Shown in pieces: positions 32,400-43,379 of a DNA stretch of 64,000 nucleotides. Origin of the DNA: Cryptomeria japonica (taxonomy: Eukaryota > Streptophyta > Pinopsida > Cupressales > Cupressaceae); the NCBI RefSeq assembly GCF_030272615.1, contig NC_081413.1, positions 18,674,285-18,738,284 of the forward strand, given 5' to 3'. Both the position numbers and the translations under genes were made by a program. The notes under the pieces were generated by a model that saw only the letters and a program-made list of their open reading frames with translations, made no database searches and was not told the DNA's origin. The stretch's first letter is position 1. The number at the start of each line of letters is the position of its first letter.

Positions 32400-35300
32400 A
32401 TGGCATCCTCCTCTGCACCTGAATTCATAGCAAACCCTATAGTAGTCGAGGTTATAAAATGACCTAGGCCCATATTTGAGTTAGTTCCCAAGGTAGCTAA
32501 GAAAGACAACAACACAGGTGCTTTTTCCCAAATTCCAAAGGGTGTTGTTTATGCAGAAGACCCTAGAATGTACATTCATTGCAACATAGAGGAATTAGGT
32601 GATGAAGAAATCAAAGACATGTACAAATCTGTTATATGTGACAATGCCGAAAATGTGAAACCTGAACACCAAATTGTTGAAACCCTAGGATTCACTGAAA
32701 TCCTCTGCATTCCTGAATTTCCCAAGGAAGTGATTAGGATAGTTCTCAGCAGGGTACATGGCTCATTCTTTTGGCTTGACTCAGTACATAAAATTACAAA
32801 GGTAGCTGTGAAAACAGTAACAGGGCTACCTTCCACCAGTACCAGACCCGACAAAACCAAGAAGGTCTCCAATGACCTAGTAACGAAACTAACTGGTGCA
32901 ACATTAGACAAAAGATCATTGAGGGTTAATGATGTAACCGATACAAATGTAAGATTCATTAGCATGATTCTAGGTTACAAAGCTACTCATGCAAATAGGC
33001 TTAATTTTGTTTCCAGTTTATGCATAAAAAGTGATTATGACATGGTTAAGAAAAATGTAAAAATTGACATCTGTGAATGGTTAAAAGATGAGTTAATTTA
33101 TAACTTAGCAAAAATCAAGAAGGATAAGAAAGGAACCTTTAGATTTGGAAATTTGCTTGTATGCTTAATGCTACATATAACCAAACAGGCTCCCGGTATA
33201 GGCAACAAGGATTTTGGATTTGACATACCAGTAGGAAAACAATTGTCTGACTTATTCAACAACATGGGTAAAAACAAAGAAAAGAATATCCATGAGTATT
33301 TTCAAGCACTAAAAGTCAAAATGAATAAGAGGATCAGACTATCGCAGGAAATTGTCAACAAATACAAGGATGACATTTGTTTTGTAATCAAAAAGGATGA
33401 GATCTGGATGGAAGCAGTCATCCCAAGAACAATCTGGGTTATAGAAATGGGGTATGAAACAGATGACCACATAGTGGAAACTTATGCCAAAGCACTTCTG
33501 GAAGCCCCCCCATGAACCAAAGGAAGAAGTATTTGGTAGTGCTGAGCACATTGAAAGTCAAATACAATCCAAAAAGAGAGTAAAGAAAGTTGAGGCATCT
33601 GTGAGGAAAGGAAGCAGGCAAGCAAAAGCCTTAAAAGATGATGCACTAAAGAAAACCGGCATAACAGAAGATGAGTTGGCAGCCCAACAGCCTGAAACTC
33701 ATCTATCACCGGTAGATACCTCCTCAAAAGGAGATATGCTAGCAACTTTCAAAAGAGTTGTGAGGAAAAGAGATCCCTCACCGGTATCCACTCCTTCACC
33801 TAGAAGGACAAGACAGAAGCAACAAGCTGTGAGGTCTCCAGTCAAGAAAGCCACACCTAAGAAAAAGCTAACCCCCAAAAGGAAGAAGAAGATAGACACT
33901 GACTTGGCCCCTTTTGACATATTACTGGATGAAATCACAGTGGAAGGAAAATTGAAAAACATAGGGAAAATCTATGACACCCTATCAGAAGATGAGAAAG
34001 GACAAATTGAGGAAAGTGTTATACTACACATGGACATGTATAAAAAGTTTTTGATGCAAGTCCTAAATGAAATTCCTGATGAATTATATAAGAGACTTGA
34101 GGCCAGAAGGCAAGGAATAATTGAGTTGGATAAGAAAATAAAAATAGAAAAATTACTTGCAGTATACCCGGCCAACTCACCTAAGGAAATTGATGATTTG
34201 ATAGCTCAGGCCAACCGGATAGTTTTTTCCACTGCACACTGGCAAATATCATTAATGGCAGGCAGAGTTACTGAAGCCTCAACTGAAACAGAAGATGGTT
34301 GGGATAGATTCTTGGTTGAAAAAGAAAAACAAGAAGAATATATGAATCCCAAACCCATTCGGGTATATCAAAAGGACAAAGGGAAAGGTAAAGTTGGTGC
34401 ACCACCAAGTATCAAGATTAGAGACAACTTACCCCCACCTCCTTTAAATACTCCACCGATAAAAACAACTATAGAAGATCAACCGACAGCTGAGAACATG
34501 GACACAGAGGATAACAATCCTAATCTTGAAGTCCTATTTACTGTGAATGTTGATACTCAAGAAATCAACATAGTGGTAGATAAGGATACCACAGAGAAAT
34601 CTGATAATAAGGAGCCACCGACAACAGGAAACCAAGAGCAACCGGTAGCAGATTCAGAGAAAAAGAAGGAATCTGGAACACAAACAAAGCAACCAACAGA
34701 GCTAAAGGCTCAAGAACAGATGCCACCGGTAAGAAATGATGCAAGAAAAACTGTGGAGACACAGACAGACCTACCAGAGGTCAATACCAGCATGGTCCCT
34801 TCCACCGGCACTCAGTTTACTGGGCCATCATCAAATGTAACAGAGGTATTGCTCGATTCTATCAAGAAAATAACCGATTATAGCTCACAAGCATATAAAG
34901 CAATAGATGATTCAATTCTAGTTTTGAAATTAATAGCTCCAAACTGTAATATAGCCAACAAAGATTCTTTAGGCCAGTTGGATACACTTTGTAAATATAT
35001 TTCTAGAAATTTTGAGCAATCAAAGGTAGAAACTGTAAAAGAAAGTGTAGAAAAAGAAAAACATAAATTCTTTGAGGAAGGAATAAAGAAGTGTAACAGG
35101 GAATTTGACACACTTCTACCGGAACTGTGCAATATATTGAAAGAGTACAAAACTCTGTATAAAGACAACTGTAAGGTAAACTTTTTGACCATGGATGTAG
35201 ATAAAAAGATAAGCAAGGTACAGGAAGAGATCAATAAACTGTTTGATAATTTTGTTAACTCACCAGATACATTATCAGTTTTTGAGGAAAAGATAACAAA

Positions 35301-35592
35301 TTTTGTGGAAGAACTGCTTAAATTAGAAAGAGAAAAAGAAAAAATAATAAACAAGGCAAAATTTTTGAGATCTAAACTAAGTCCAAGATTGGACTATTTA
35401 GCATCTCTGCGTAAGGAAATCTCAGAGGCACTAAAATAGGGTAGCAAAACACCGGCAGAGCACTTGCAGCATCTCACCGGTACAGTACACAGAACTGAGA
35501 TAGCAATAAAGGAAAGCAAGAAGTTTATGGATGGTATAAACTTAATTTTGGGAGATATTCTTCAGCTAATAACTACCCAGCTACAAGGTTGA
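32400..35592 (+). pseudogene. ORF2 of copy 2, about 1,060 residues, unknown function
   Basis: Not recognised. ATG 32400 (MASSSAPEF) is followed by TGA at 32460-32462, then open to 33515, where a C7 run (33505-33511) shifts the frame. The next frame is open to TAG 35437-35439 and in phase to TGA 35590-35592. With one base removed at C7 the reading is nearly continuous, so this copy is young compared with copy 1. Layout: an N-terminal region of about 370 residues conserved with copy 1 (IPKGVVYAED, VLSRVHGS, KMNKRIRLS...KYKDDICF), a Lys/Pro/Thr-rich linker with many codons spelling ACCGGT, then an acidic coiled-coil C-terminus (about 34830-35592). No transmembrane segment or catalytic motif is visible. 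Confidence 0.75.
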
Positions 35593-35640
35593 GGTTATGT
35601 ATTGGTACAACTACAAATCTACTAACCTTTGTCATTGATG

Positions 35641-35796
35641 CCAAAGGGGGAGTAGTAGATGAGAAAATTCAAAACATAGGGATCACATGCTCAGGGGGAG
35701 CCCTCATATTTTTGGTAACATTTTTTGGTATACACATTTTTGGATATCTTTTTGAAATTTCTCATGAGTGTTGCCATCAATGCCAAAGGGGGAGAT
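35641..35796 (+). promoter_or_regulatory. Multiple PPTs of copy 2
   Basis: TGATGCCAAAGGGGGAGTAG at about 35638-35655, TCAGGGGGAGCC near 35692, and ATGCCAAAGGGGGAGAT ending at 35796. The last abuts the 3' LTR. Confidence 0.8.
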
Positions 35797-36679
35797 TGTT
35801 GGCATATGGACACTCCAATGAGACATTGTGTGTGATTGAAGGTTTTGTCATTGATGGCAACCTTGCAATCCTATGGAACCGGCAAAGACATTATATCGGC
35901 AAAGCATTACATAGGAAACCTTGCAATCCTATGACACCAGCAAAGACATTATACCGGCTAAGCATTAATCAAACAGAACAATGCATCGGCATCAACAAAA
36001 TCAATGTACACCGGCACCGGCATAGAAGATGTACACCGACACAGAAGGAAATATGTATACCGGCACAGAGGCCGACAATATTTTTGATATGTAATATTTT
36101 GTTTATCATTGTAAGCCGACTTGGCAAATTGTAAAATGACTCTTGTATATAAAAGAGATCATTGTAGGCATTTGTAGGATATATAGAGAGTATGTAATAA
36201 ATAAAATATAAGGCAGACCTAATGTGCGAATTGTAGGTCAATGGTATATGTAAAGAACAGAGCAATAACCGGTACTGAATCTGGCATTGAAGATGCTATT
36301 GTAAAGCAGTATAGAATATTGGATTTGTGTAAATGCTCTTTGTAAGTCAGTGTGACTTCTTGTTGAGCAGCAAGCTCTAGGTAGTTGGCCTTCCTGCATG
36401 TGCAGGCCCCTATTGTAAGTAATATTCTCTTATTGGCCAGTAAGTGAATATTGTGGGTCACAAATCCCACCGAGGTTTTTCCCACACCGAGTTTCCTCGT
36501 TAAACATCTTGTGATATGGTGTTCTTTTCATGTGGATGCTTTTGATTTTGTTATTTAAATTATTTCTTGCATACCGGTATACTGTTAATTCATATTCTGC
36601 ATATTCAGTTTCAAGAAAATCTCACCACCGGTCAGATACTGATTCACCCCCCCTCTCAGTATCTGTGGGAACCCTAACA
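35797..36679 (+). repeat. Copy 2 3' LTR
   Basis: 883 bases, TGTTGGCATATGG...CCCTAACA. TATATAAAAG lies at 36146-36155. It is uninterrupted and serves as the reference for locating the nested Gypsy in the 5' LTR. Confidence 0.95.
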
Positions 36680-36684
36680 GATTT

Positions 36685-37096
36685 GTGACCGAACCTGGAG
36701 TAGATTTGAAGGTAGGTTTGTAATCAGACTTATAGTAGACTTGAGAGCATATTTATGAGGAATTTTTCATAGAAGTTTCGAGATCAATTAGAGAAGAAAA
36801 GGTAGACCTAGTGAGTTGGTGCTCACAAAATTGAATGAGGGATTGGTGCCTCTAGTGAGTTGGTGCTCACAAAATTGAATGATGGGTTGGTTCCTCTACA
36901 AGTTGTAAGAACTATTGTTCATATAACACAATTTTATTTTCGTGGTTTTCTCCCTATTTAGGGTTTCCACGTATATGTTGTGTACTTGTGTTCTTCCATT
37001 TAAGTTGAAGCATTAATTGATTAATACAGTTTAAATTTTAAGAAATGAGTGATATATTGATTCAAACCCACTCTTAGTATAACTATGGGCATGACA
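36685..37096 (+). repeat. LTR2, right piece
   Basis: Continues LTR1 homology from GTGACCGAACCTGGAG to ATGGGCATGACA. It contains an extra 44-bp tandem duplication (36808-36851 and 36852-36895, GTGAGTTGGTGCTCACAAAA) not present in LTR1. No PBS follows. Confidence 0.8.
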
Positions 37097-40000
37097 AAGT
37101 TATTTCTCTTAGGCAACATAACCTCTCCACCAAAATCTTGGGCACTCCATTTTTTTCATTTATACCATTTAGAATATTCTATATGCCACATTATAAAAAT
37201 GTATCATAAGTTAGCCAAACGTCATAACTTTCACCATTTAACTCCCTTCTTACACATTATTCAAACAACACAATATTTTCATGGAGTCTATTATGCACTT
37301 CTCAATGTCATAAGAATATCTCAAATATTTTCATGATATAGATGGTTATACACATATCATAAGATAAATTTAATGTGGCAAAGAGTACCATCTCAATGTT
37401 GGATGCCCTTATGCATCAAGGAAGAATAAATAAATAGAAATAAATTAAACAATCAAACATTAGGACTGTAAGGTATGTGACACCTATCCCAACACCCCTT
37501 TCCTATTATCTTTGTTGTTTGCTAATTGTGAATGACTAACTAATGTGGTTGATCTCAAGGTCCCTTAACAAGCAACCCAATCATGCAACCTTACAAATTT
37601 TAGAATGAAATTAATGATCACATTATAGAAATAAATTCAAATTTTATTACGAACAGTATTTAGAAGTACAAATAATTATTTGAATACAATCCTTTAGTTT
37701 TCTTCTCTTGGTTATGATATTCTTCCCAAAATCTCCAAGCCCCTCTCCATTGTTTTCCTTTTTCATTACATTTTTATAGGTGGTAATTCAATTTTGGATG
37801 AGGAATTTCAACTACCATCATAAATAGTCTAATAAAAAATTTCCGAATGTCATCATGTAGGTAACTTTTTCAAGAATTTGCATGTTCGGCGCCATTTTGG
37901 TGGTAGTTCAATTTTGGAAATGAGGAATATAAACTACCATCATAAATAGTCCAAACAAATTTTGCCACATGCCATCATGTAGGTAACGTTTTCAAGAATT
38001 TTCATGCTCAACTCCATTTTCCTTCATATTGTGGGTTCCTACATTAGTGGGAACTAAGAATTGAACACTCTATTGGTGGTTCTTTCCTTCTTGGGAATTC
38101 AATATTTTTCCTTCTTAAGTGAGATTTTGACCCCATCCAATACCATGTTTTTTTATTGGAGGTGCCTACCTCCTTAGGATTTCTTGAAATGTTTGTCATC
38201 CATAATTCTTGTTGGGGGTTTCGACCTCATTAGGAACCAAGTATCATCAATGGTTCTTGCCTCCTTAGGAACCTTTGAATTGTCTTATCTTCTAGAATTC
38301 TTTTTTGGGGTTTGGGTCTCATTAGGAACCAAACATAAGTTCCTAGCTTAGAAATTCTCAAGCTCAAGATCACTTCTTGTAGAATGCCAAGCCTTAGGTT
38401 GTGATAGCGATGTTGTAAGGAACTAGAATTGTTGGGTGTTTCAATGGTTCTTATATCTCCTATGAGATTCAACTTGTGAAGCTTCATTGAAAAATTAAGT
38501 CTAAGAGACTTGTTAGTGATTCCATGATGAACAATAATTGTTGGTGATGTCAATAGGAACTAGAACTATTCCATCTTGTCAAGGGTTCCCATTCCATTAA
38601 GAACTATTCAAATTAAGATCTTGTTAGACCTCTAAGTGGGAACTAGAACTTTTTGGTGGTACTTGGGGTTCCTAAAACACCTCAAAGCTTGAATTTGTTC
38701 ATAGGTAAGGCCAAAGATTTGATTGTCAATAAATTAGTCAAATTTCCTTCAATTTTTGGCAAATTTGAATCGGAGATACCCTTTTGGCTCCTCTACAAGA
38801 TGAAGACCTTCTTTGACCAAAATTTGGCCTACAAATGTCTCCAAAAATAAATCATCAAAAACAACCAACAACAAAACAAAAATAAAGCAAAGACTGAAAC
38901 AAAGAAAAAATTAAATTTGGGTGATGTAGGATTGCATGTGAGCCCAAATGCTCCTACATTAGATATGCTAGGTAAGTAAAATGTTAAATGAGTTTATAGC
39001 TCATGAAAATTATGGTAAAACTTGATATCAAAACTCTATACTTGACCAATTCTATAATATTTATTCAAGAGACTTAATTTGTAGGTCTATAATTCCATTA
39101 GAATAAGTATTCCATGTATTCCTCCCCCTTTATTCTTTTTGCCACTTAAGAATCAATCACTCTATCTATCTCTTAAAATTTCTTTTCAAGAAACTAGTGT
39201 ATCCATCCTAGCAACCTATATATTTTTTGATACTACCCAAGTTCACAAATTTTGTTTATCCATTAGTTTGAAGAAGATAAGCTGAATTATAACCTAAACA
39301 TGTTCCCATTTTCTTCCAAAAGAACATAAAAACCAAGCTGGCAGAAATAACATATCTAAAATAACTTATAGATCTAAGAAAAAGAGAATGAGGGTTTGTC
39401 AGGCACCTTTAGGCAACAAGAATGGTTTTCCTAGGCTCCCTTAACCTGAAACTGAATCTTCAAGCTACCAACAAAAAAACCTGAACCTAACCAAAACCAA
39501 ATATTGGCCAAACTGGGCCCTTGAAAACTGGTAGCACCTAGCTTGCTTGTGGGTTTTACAAGGCTCCCACAACCTATCAAGGGCCCAAAAGGATACAAAA
39601 AGATAAGCATTAAGATAATAAATAGGAACAAGGGGGTTTTGAAAGGATCCCCTAACCTTTGAAATAAGTTTTTCAAAGGCAACCATAACCAACATGATGA
39701 AGCCAATAGACTCAAAGCATGTGATAGTCGGCCACCTTCTAGCAGAGCTCCTTTCCACCTCATCAAGATAGGGACCCACCTCTATGAGAGAAAATGAGAT
39801 GGATACCATCAACAGAAAGAGCACAACTTCAAACCACAAAACAGAGTCCAACAACCAAGAAACAAAACTACAACACTTAGATAAAAATATGGGTTTTGAA
39901 AAGGGTCCCAAAACCTTAAGTTGAAAAAGAGGCCTAAACCAAACAAACTCCAAGAAGACAAGATCCATCATAATCTCCACCTCCATAGGAGAAAACAGAT

Positions 40001-40909
40001 AGAAACCCAACAACATGGAGAGGGACACAATCAAACAACCAACCTCGAAAAATAGGGCATCCAGATCCCCCAATAGGTTCCATCCCACAAAAATCAGCCC
40101 ACAACTCTTCCCCTCAATATAATAATGGTCCCCCTCAATAGGATAGGTTGGGAGAAGCAGAAAGATGAAAGCCTGAACAACAAAAAATATCCTCTTGAAA
40201 AAGATAGAAAAAGAATAGCACCCACAACCATCAAGACGAAACCCTGAAAGACACTAAAGAAGGGACAAGAAAGCCCTCCACAAAGAGGCCCCCTATAGCA
40301 ATAGAACCCCGTCCAAGGGCGGAAGACAAATCAAGGGGAGAGAAGAGCCCAATAACCCAAGGAAGAGATAGATAATCGTAGCTCCACCCAGATCCCAGAC
40401 TCCCTCCCACACCCCAAAAAGAGAAGGGCAAGAAAAATAACGACACAAGGGTGAAAAAAATTAGATCCAAACCACCACAAAGGGCCAGATAAGCACCATC
40501 CCCACAACCAGCAAGGCAATGAACCCTAGCATCTAGACCAAGAAGGATAACAGCCTAGGAAAAAAAAACGGACACACCCCTGCACGCAATAGAATCCCCA
40601 ACCGCCAGAGACTAGTAAACTTTGATCACCTCGACAATACTACACATGATATCCACTAGGAGAAAGAGAGGTAGAAGCAGACGGGGGAGCCCCAAAGAAC
40701 CAAACACGATCACCCCCACCAATAGATCGATTAGAAAAACCACACAACAGACTAAGCCATCAACAGGAGAGGGCATCCACCACATGGGAAGCCCATCAAT
40801 AGATCCCACACCATCTCGATAATAATCTCCCTCCTTGCTTACGTCTCCATCTAAAACCCTAGCCTCCCCTACCTCACGTGCACACACCATTATGAAATTA
40901 TTTGGGTAT
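37097..40909. other. Gene-free stretch between LTR2 and the minus-strand Gypsy
   Basis: No gene I can support. It includes a 120-bp tandem duplication (37781-38020) and a T-rich zone (38040-38700) in which short phrases such as TTAGGAACCAA and CCTCCTTAGGA recur. The 39360-40900 part is A/C-rich on the plus strand, giving long hydrophobic minus-strand ORFs that look compositional. Confidence 0.5.
37781..38020. repeat. 120-bp tandem duplication
   Basis: Copy 1 37781-37900 and copy 2 37901-38020 share TGGTA.TTCAATTTTGGA, ACTACCATCATAAATAGT and CATCATGTAGGTAAC with scattered substitutions. Confidence 0.8.
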
Positions 40910-41700
40910 TGTTTATGGTGAAAATGGATACAATAATAACAATATTGAAAGGCTAAATGAATTCAACCACAAAACCCTAGCCTAACAACAACAAAGATCC
41001 ACCATAACATATGAAGATTACCTAAGACAATGCAAATCAAATGAAATCACAAAGATTATACCATCACATGTCCAATAGGGTTTGGATCTCCATTCTTCCT
41101 ATCTCCATTGATCTTGCTTGATATATATGCTCTCAGATTTTATGTGCACAAGAGCTCAACAAAGAACGGAATGTGGTTGCAAGTAGGATCGCCTATGTTC
41201 AAAAGCGTAGTGTAGTCAAGTAGTCAACGGGGGTTGAATGCATAGTGAGTTAGGGTTTGATAATGAAGGAAGCATCTCCTTATATAGAAGACACTATATG
41301 AAATGGAGGGATAAGATTGAGAGGTGTAAAAGGAGGTCGGCTATGATTAGAGGGTAGGTAAAGAAAATAATAAAATAATGAAAGGGGTAGGTAGTGAATT
41401 AAGAGATGAATGACATGTGTCATGGGTAGAAAAGGTTAATGAATTAATTAAATAAATAAAGATTTATTTAATTAATAGAAGAAGTGGGATCAATTAAATA
41501 AATAAGATATTTATTTAATTTAGGAAAAGTATAATTTAAATAAATAAATGTATTTATTTAAATGAGAAATAAGGCCAGAAGAGGATAAATGAATTAATTA
41601 AATAAATAAAGATTTATTTAATTAATAGAAGAATTAAGCTTAGATAATTAAATAAATAAAATATTTATGTAATTAGACTAGACAATTTTGGGTGTCTACA
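40910..41700 (-). repeat. 3' LTR of the minus-strand Gypsy
   Basis: Plus-strand TGTTTATGGTGAAAATGG...GGGTGTCTACA; on the coding strand TGTAGACACCC...ATAAACA. The coding-strand TATA is CTATATAAGG at about 41278-41287. It carries several AT palindromes such as TTAATTAAATAAATAAAGAT with the mirrored arm (41440-41660). Confidence 0.95.
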
Positions 41701-41717
41701 TTTTGCCCCTCTTTGAG
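41701..41717 (-). promoter_or_regulatory. PPT of the minus-strand Gypsy
   Basis: On the minus strand CTCAAAGAGGGGCAAAA directly precedes TGTAGACACC. Confidence 0.85.
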
Positions 41718-41800
41718 ACAATGCGGCTTGTCGTGTTGTTTCAAAGAAGATAAGATGAACTGATACAGAGTTGCCCCAAGATGGGAATGATATGCCCCCT

Positions 41801-41849
41801 CGAGAGATTGGATGAAAAAATGTCTGAAAAGATCCCAGACAATCTCTCG
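41801..41849. repeat. Short inverted repeat upstream of the PMD pseudogene
   Basis: CGAGAGATTG at 41801-41810 and its complement CAATCTCTCG at 41840-41849, loop 29 bases. Confidence 0.75.
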
Positions 41850-42039
41850 ATAAGAAAGACGGGATAGAATGGACTGACCGGATAAATTGACAAAGTCACG
41901 GGATAATGAAGACTGACTCGGGAAACGAGGGCTAGGGCAGTCTATAAGATAGACCACAAGGGGAAAACATCCTCATTATCATCCACACATCTAAGAGATC
42001 AGAGTGCAGAGCGAGATAGAGCAGTAGCAGTCAACAGTG

Positions 42040-43379
42040 ATGGCAATGGCTCACAGATTCGATCGTGTTCATCGATTTCAGAGGCCAACAGATACAGGAG
42101 AGCCGGTAAGTACCACAAAACCTCCTTGTACTTTGTCACATTAATTGTTGTCATTAATGCATGCTAGGTAGAGTAATAAATGCACTTAGAATAGGGTCCA
42201 AAACGTCTCAAAAATGTGTAGGCGCGTCTGCATTGGTGCTAGGTGCGTTTATGCGGTCTAAAAGAGCATTTATGTCATGAAAGCACGTTTGTGTCCAAAA
42301 ATGTGAATTTGTGTCTTCTAGGTCAAATCGGCAGTTCTGTGACAAACATATGCTATCGATTGGATAAGCTACTAAGAGGATACACTCAAGAAGGTCCTCT
42401 AGGGAAGACTAGGATAACAAATAGGGTTAGGATTGACAATTCTGTGATAGAACATACATTGCCAATTAGGAAACTTCTTAAGAGGATTCACTCAAGTAGA
42501 GGCCCTAAGATAGGATAGATCAAGGCACTTTGTGATGAATAGTGAGTACCAAGATATAGTACTTTGTGATGAACAAGGAGTACTAAAATATGAGCAACAC
42601 TTTGTGATGAACAGTGAGTGCAAATGTGAGCAACACTTTGTGATGAACAGGGAGTGCAAAACACATAGTACTTTGTGATGAACAGGGAGTACCACTAGGA
42701 TAGAAGCAACACTTTGTGATGAACAGTGAGTGTCACTAGGACTGAGATGATTGATTTGTGTGACTGCAGGAGTATTTGCCTATACTGGAGTCACGGGAGA
42801 TATTCCCATCGACTCAGAGGTTGCGACCTGAGTTGACAGCCGAGGACCGAGCTGCGATTGAGGCTATGGGATTCAGACATATTTTGTATGTGCCTGAGTT
42901 TTGGGTGAACATGGGATTGCTGACTGCACTGGCGGAGAGGTGGCACTCTGAGACTTGCACTTTTCATTTGCCGATGGGGGAGATGACAGTCACCCTGGAG
43001 GATGTATATAGGATTCTACGGATATCGATCGATGGGGAGTTGATTCCGTACGATCGAGATGGAGATAGGGAGGCTCTTAGACAAGTGTTCTAGGATCCGG
43101 GACTAGAGATGAGGGTGGGACATGTGGCATGGGATACCATGACATAGAAAGGATTAGCACTACCAACGGTACTAAGAGGAGTGATCAGTGGGTTCCTTTG
43201 TCTGGATAGGGCGACATGAGGATTGGCTACGGGATCGGGGAGGAGGAGGAGAGGAGGAGGATTAGACAACTAGGCTCAGGAGACAGAGGGGACAGGAGAG
43301 ATGATCATGGGGTGGGTCCTTCTAGGGCTCAGACTCCATCGAGGCCAGTTGGCTCCAAGGGAGGGAGTTCATCGTAGCC
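42040..43379 (+). pseudogene. Plant mobile domain (PMD) pseudogene, two exons, antisense to the host Gypsy
   Basis: Exon 1 (42040-42105) encodes MAMAHRFDRVHRFQRPTD and ends CCG/GTAAGT; exon 2 starts after TGACTGCAG at 42770 in the same phase. Exon 2 gives LTAEDRAAIEAMGF, YVPEFWVNMGLLTALAERW and FHLPMGEMTVTLEDVYRIL, the signature of the aminotransferase-like plant mobile domain (Pfam PF10536; MAIN/MAIL proteins). After TAG 43091-43093 homology continues in frame (HVAWDTMT, GVISGFLCLDRAT) through further TAG and TGA, then a Pro/Ser-rich tail in another frame to about 43379. A TATA-like TCTATAAGATAG lies at 41941-41952. PMD proteins in plants act in silencing and genome stability, and PMDs are known passengers of transposons. 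This copy is truncated and non-functional as read. Confidence 0.8.
42526..42731 (+). repeat. Six-copy minisatellite in the PMD intron
   Basis: The unit core ACTTTGTGATGAACAGTGAG occurs at about 42528, 42561, 42598, 42632, 42670 and 42710 (33-40 bp spacing), with variants GAATAGTGAG, GAACAAGGAG and GAACAGGGAG. It lies wholly inside the inferred intron 42106-42769. Several units contain GTGAGT, a splice-donor-like hexamer. Confidence 0.9.

Larger units (their letters stand above)
21796..36679 (+). mobile_element. Two-ORF LTR element, copy 2 (complete, carries a nested insertion)
   Basis: Flanked by the 5-bp TSD GATTT (21791-21795 and 36680-36684). Without the nested Gypsy it is about 6.6 kb: 5' LTR, tRNA-iMet PBS, ORF1, internal TATA-like leader, ORF2, PPTs, 3' LTR. 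No pol domain is present. LTRs are about 837 and 883 bp, the difference being mostly a 46-bp indel in the CACCGGC-rich part. It is non-autonomous by content. Confidence 0.9.

Noticed and set aside
39431-40519. Hydrophobic minus-strand ORFs (up to 207 residues)
   Set aside because: No domain, several overlapping frames open at once, composition-driven; no start context or conservation to support a membrane protein.
42526-42731. CRISPR-like array
   Set aside because: Units are imperfect, spacers are short and related, and the context is a plant retrotransposon intron; it is a minisatellite.
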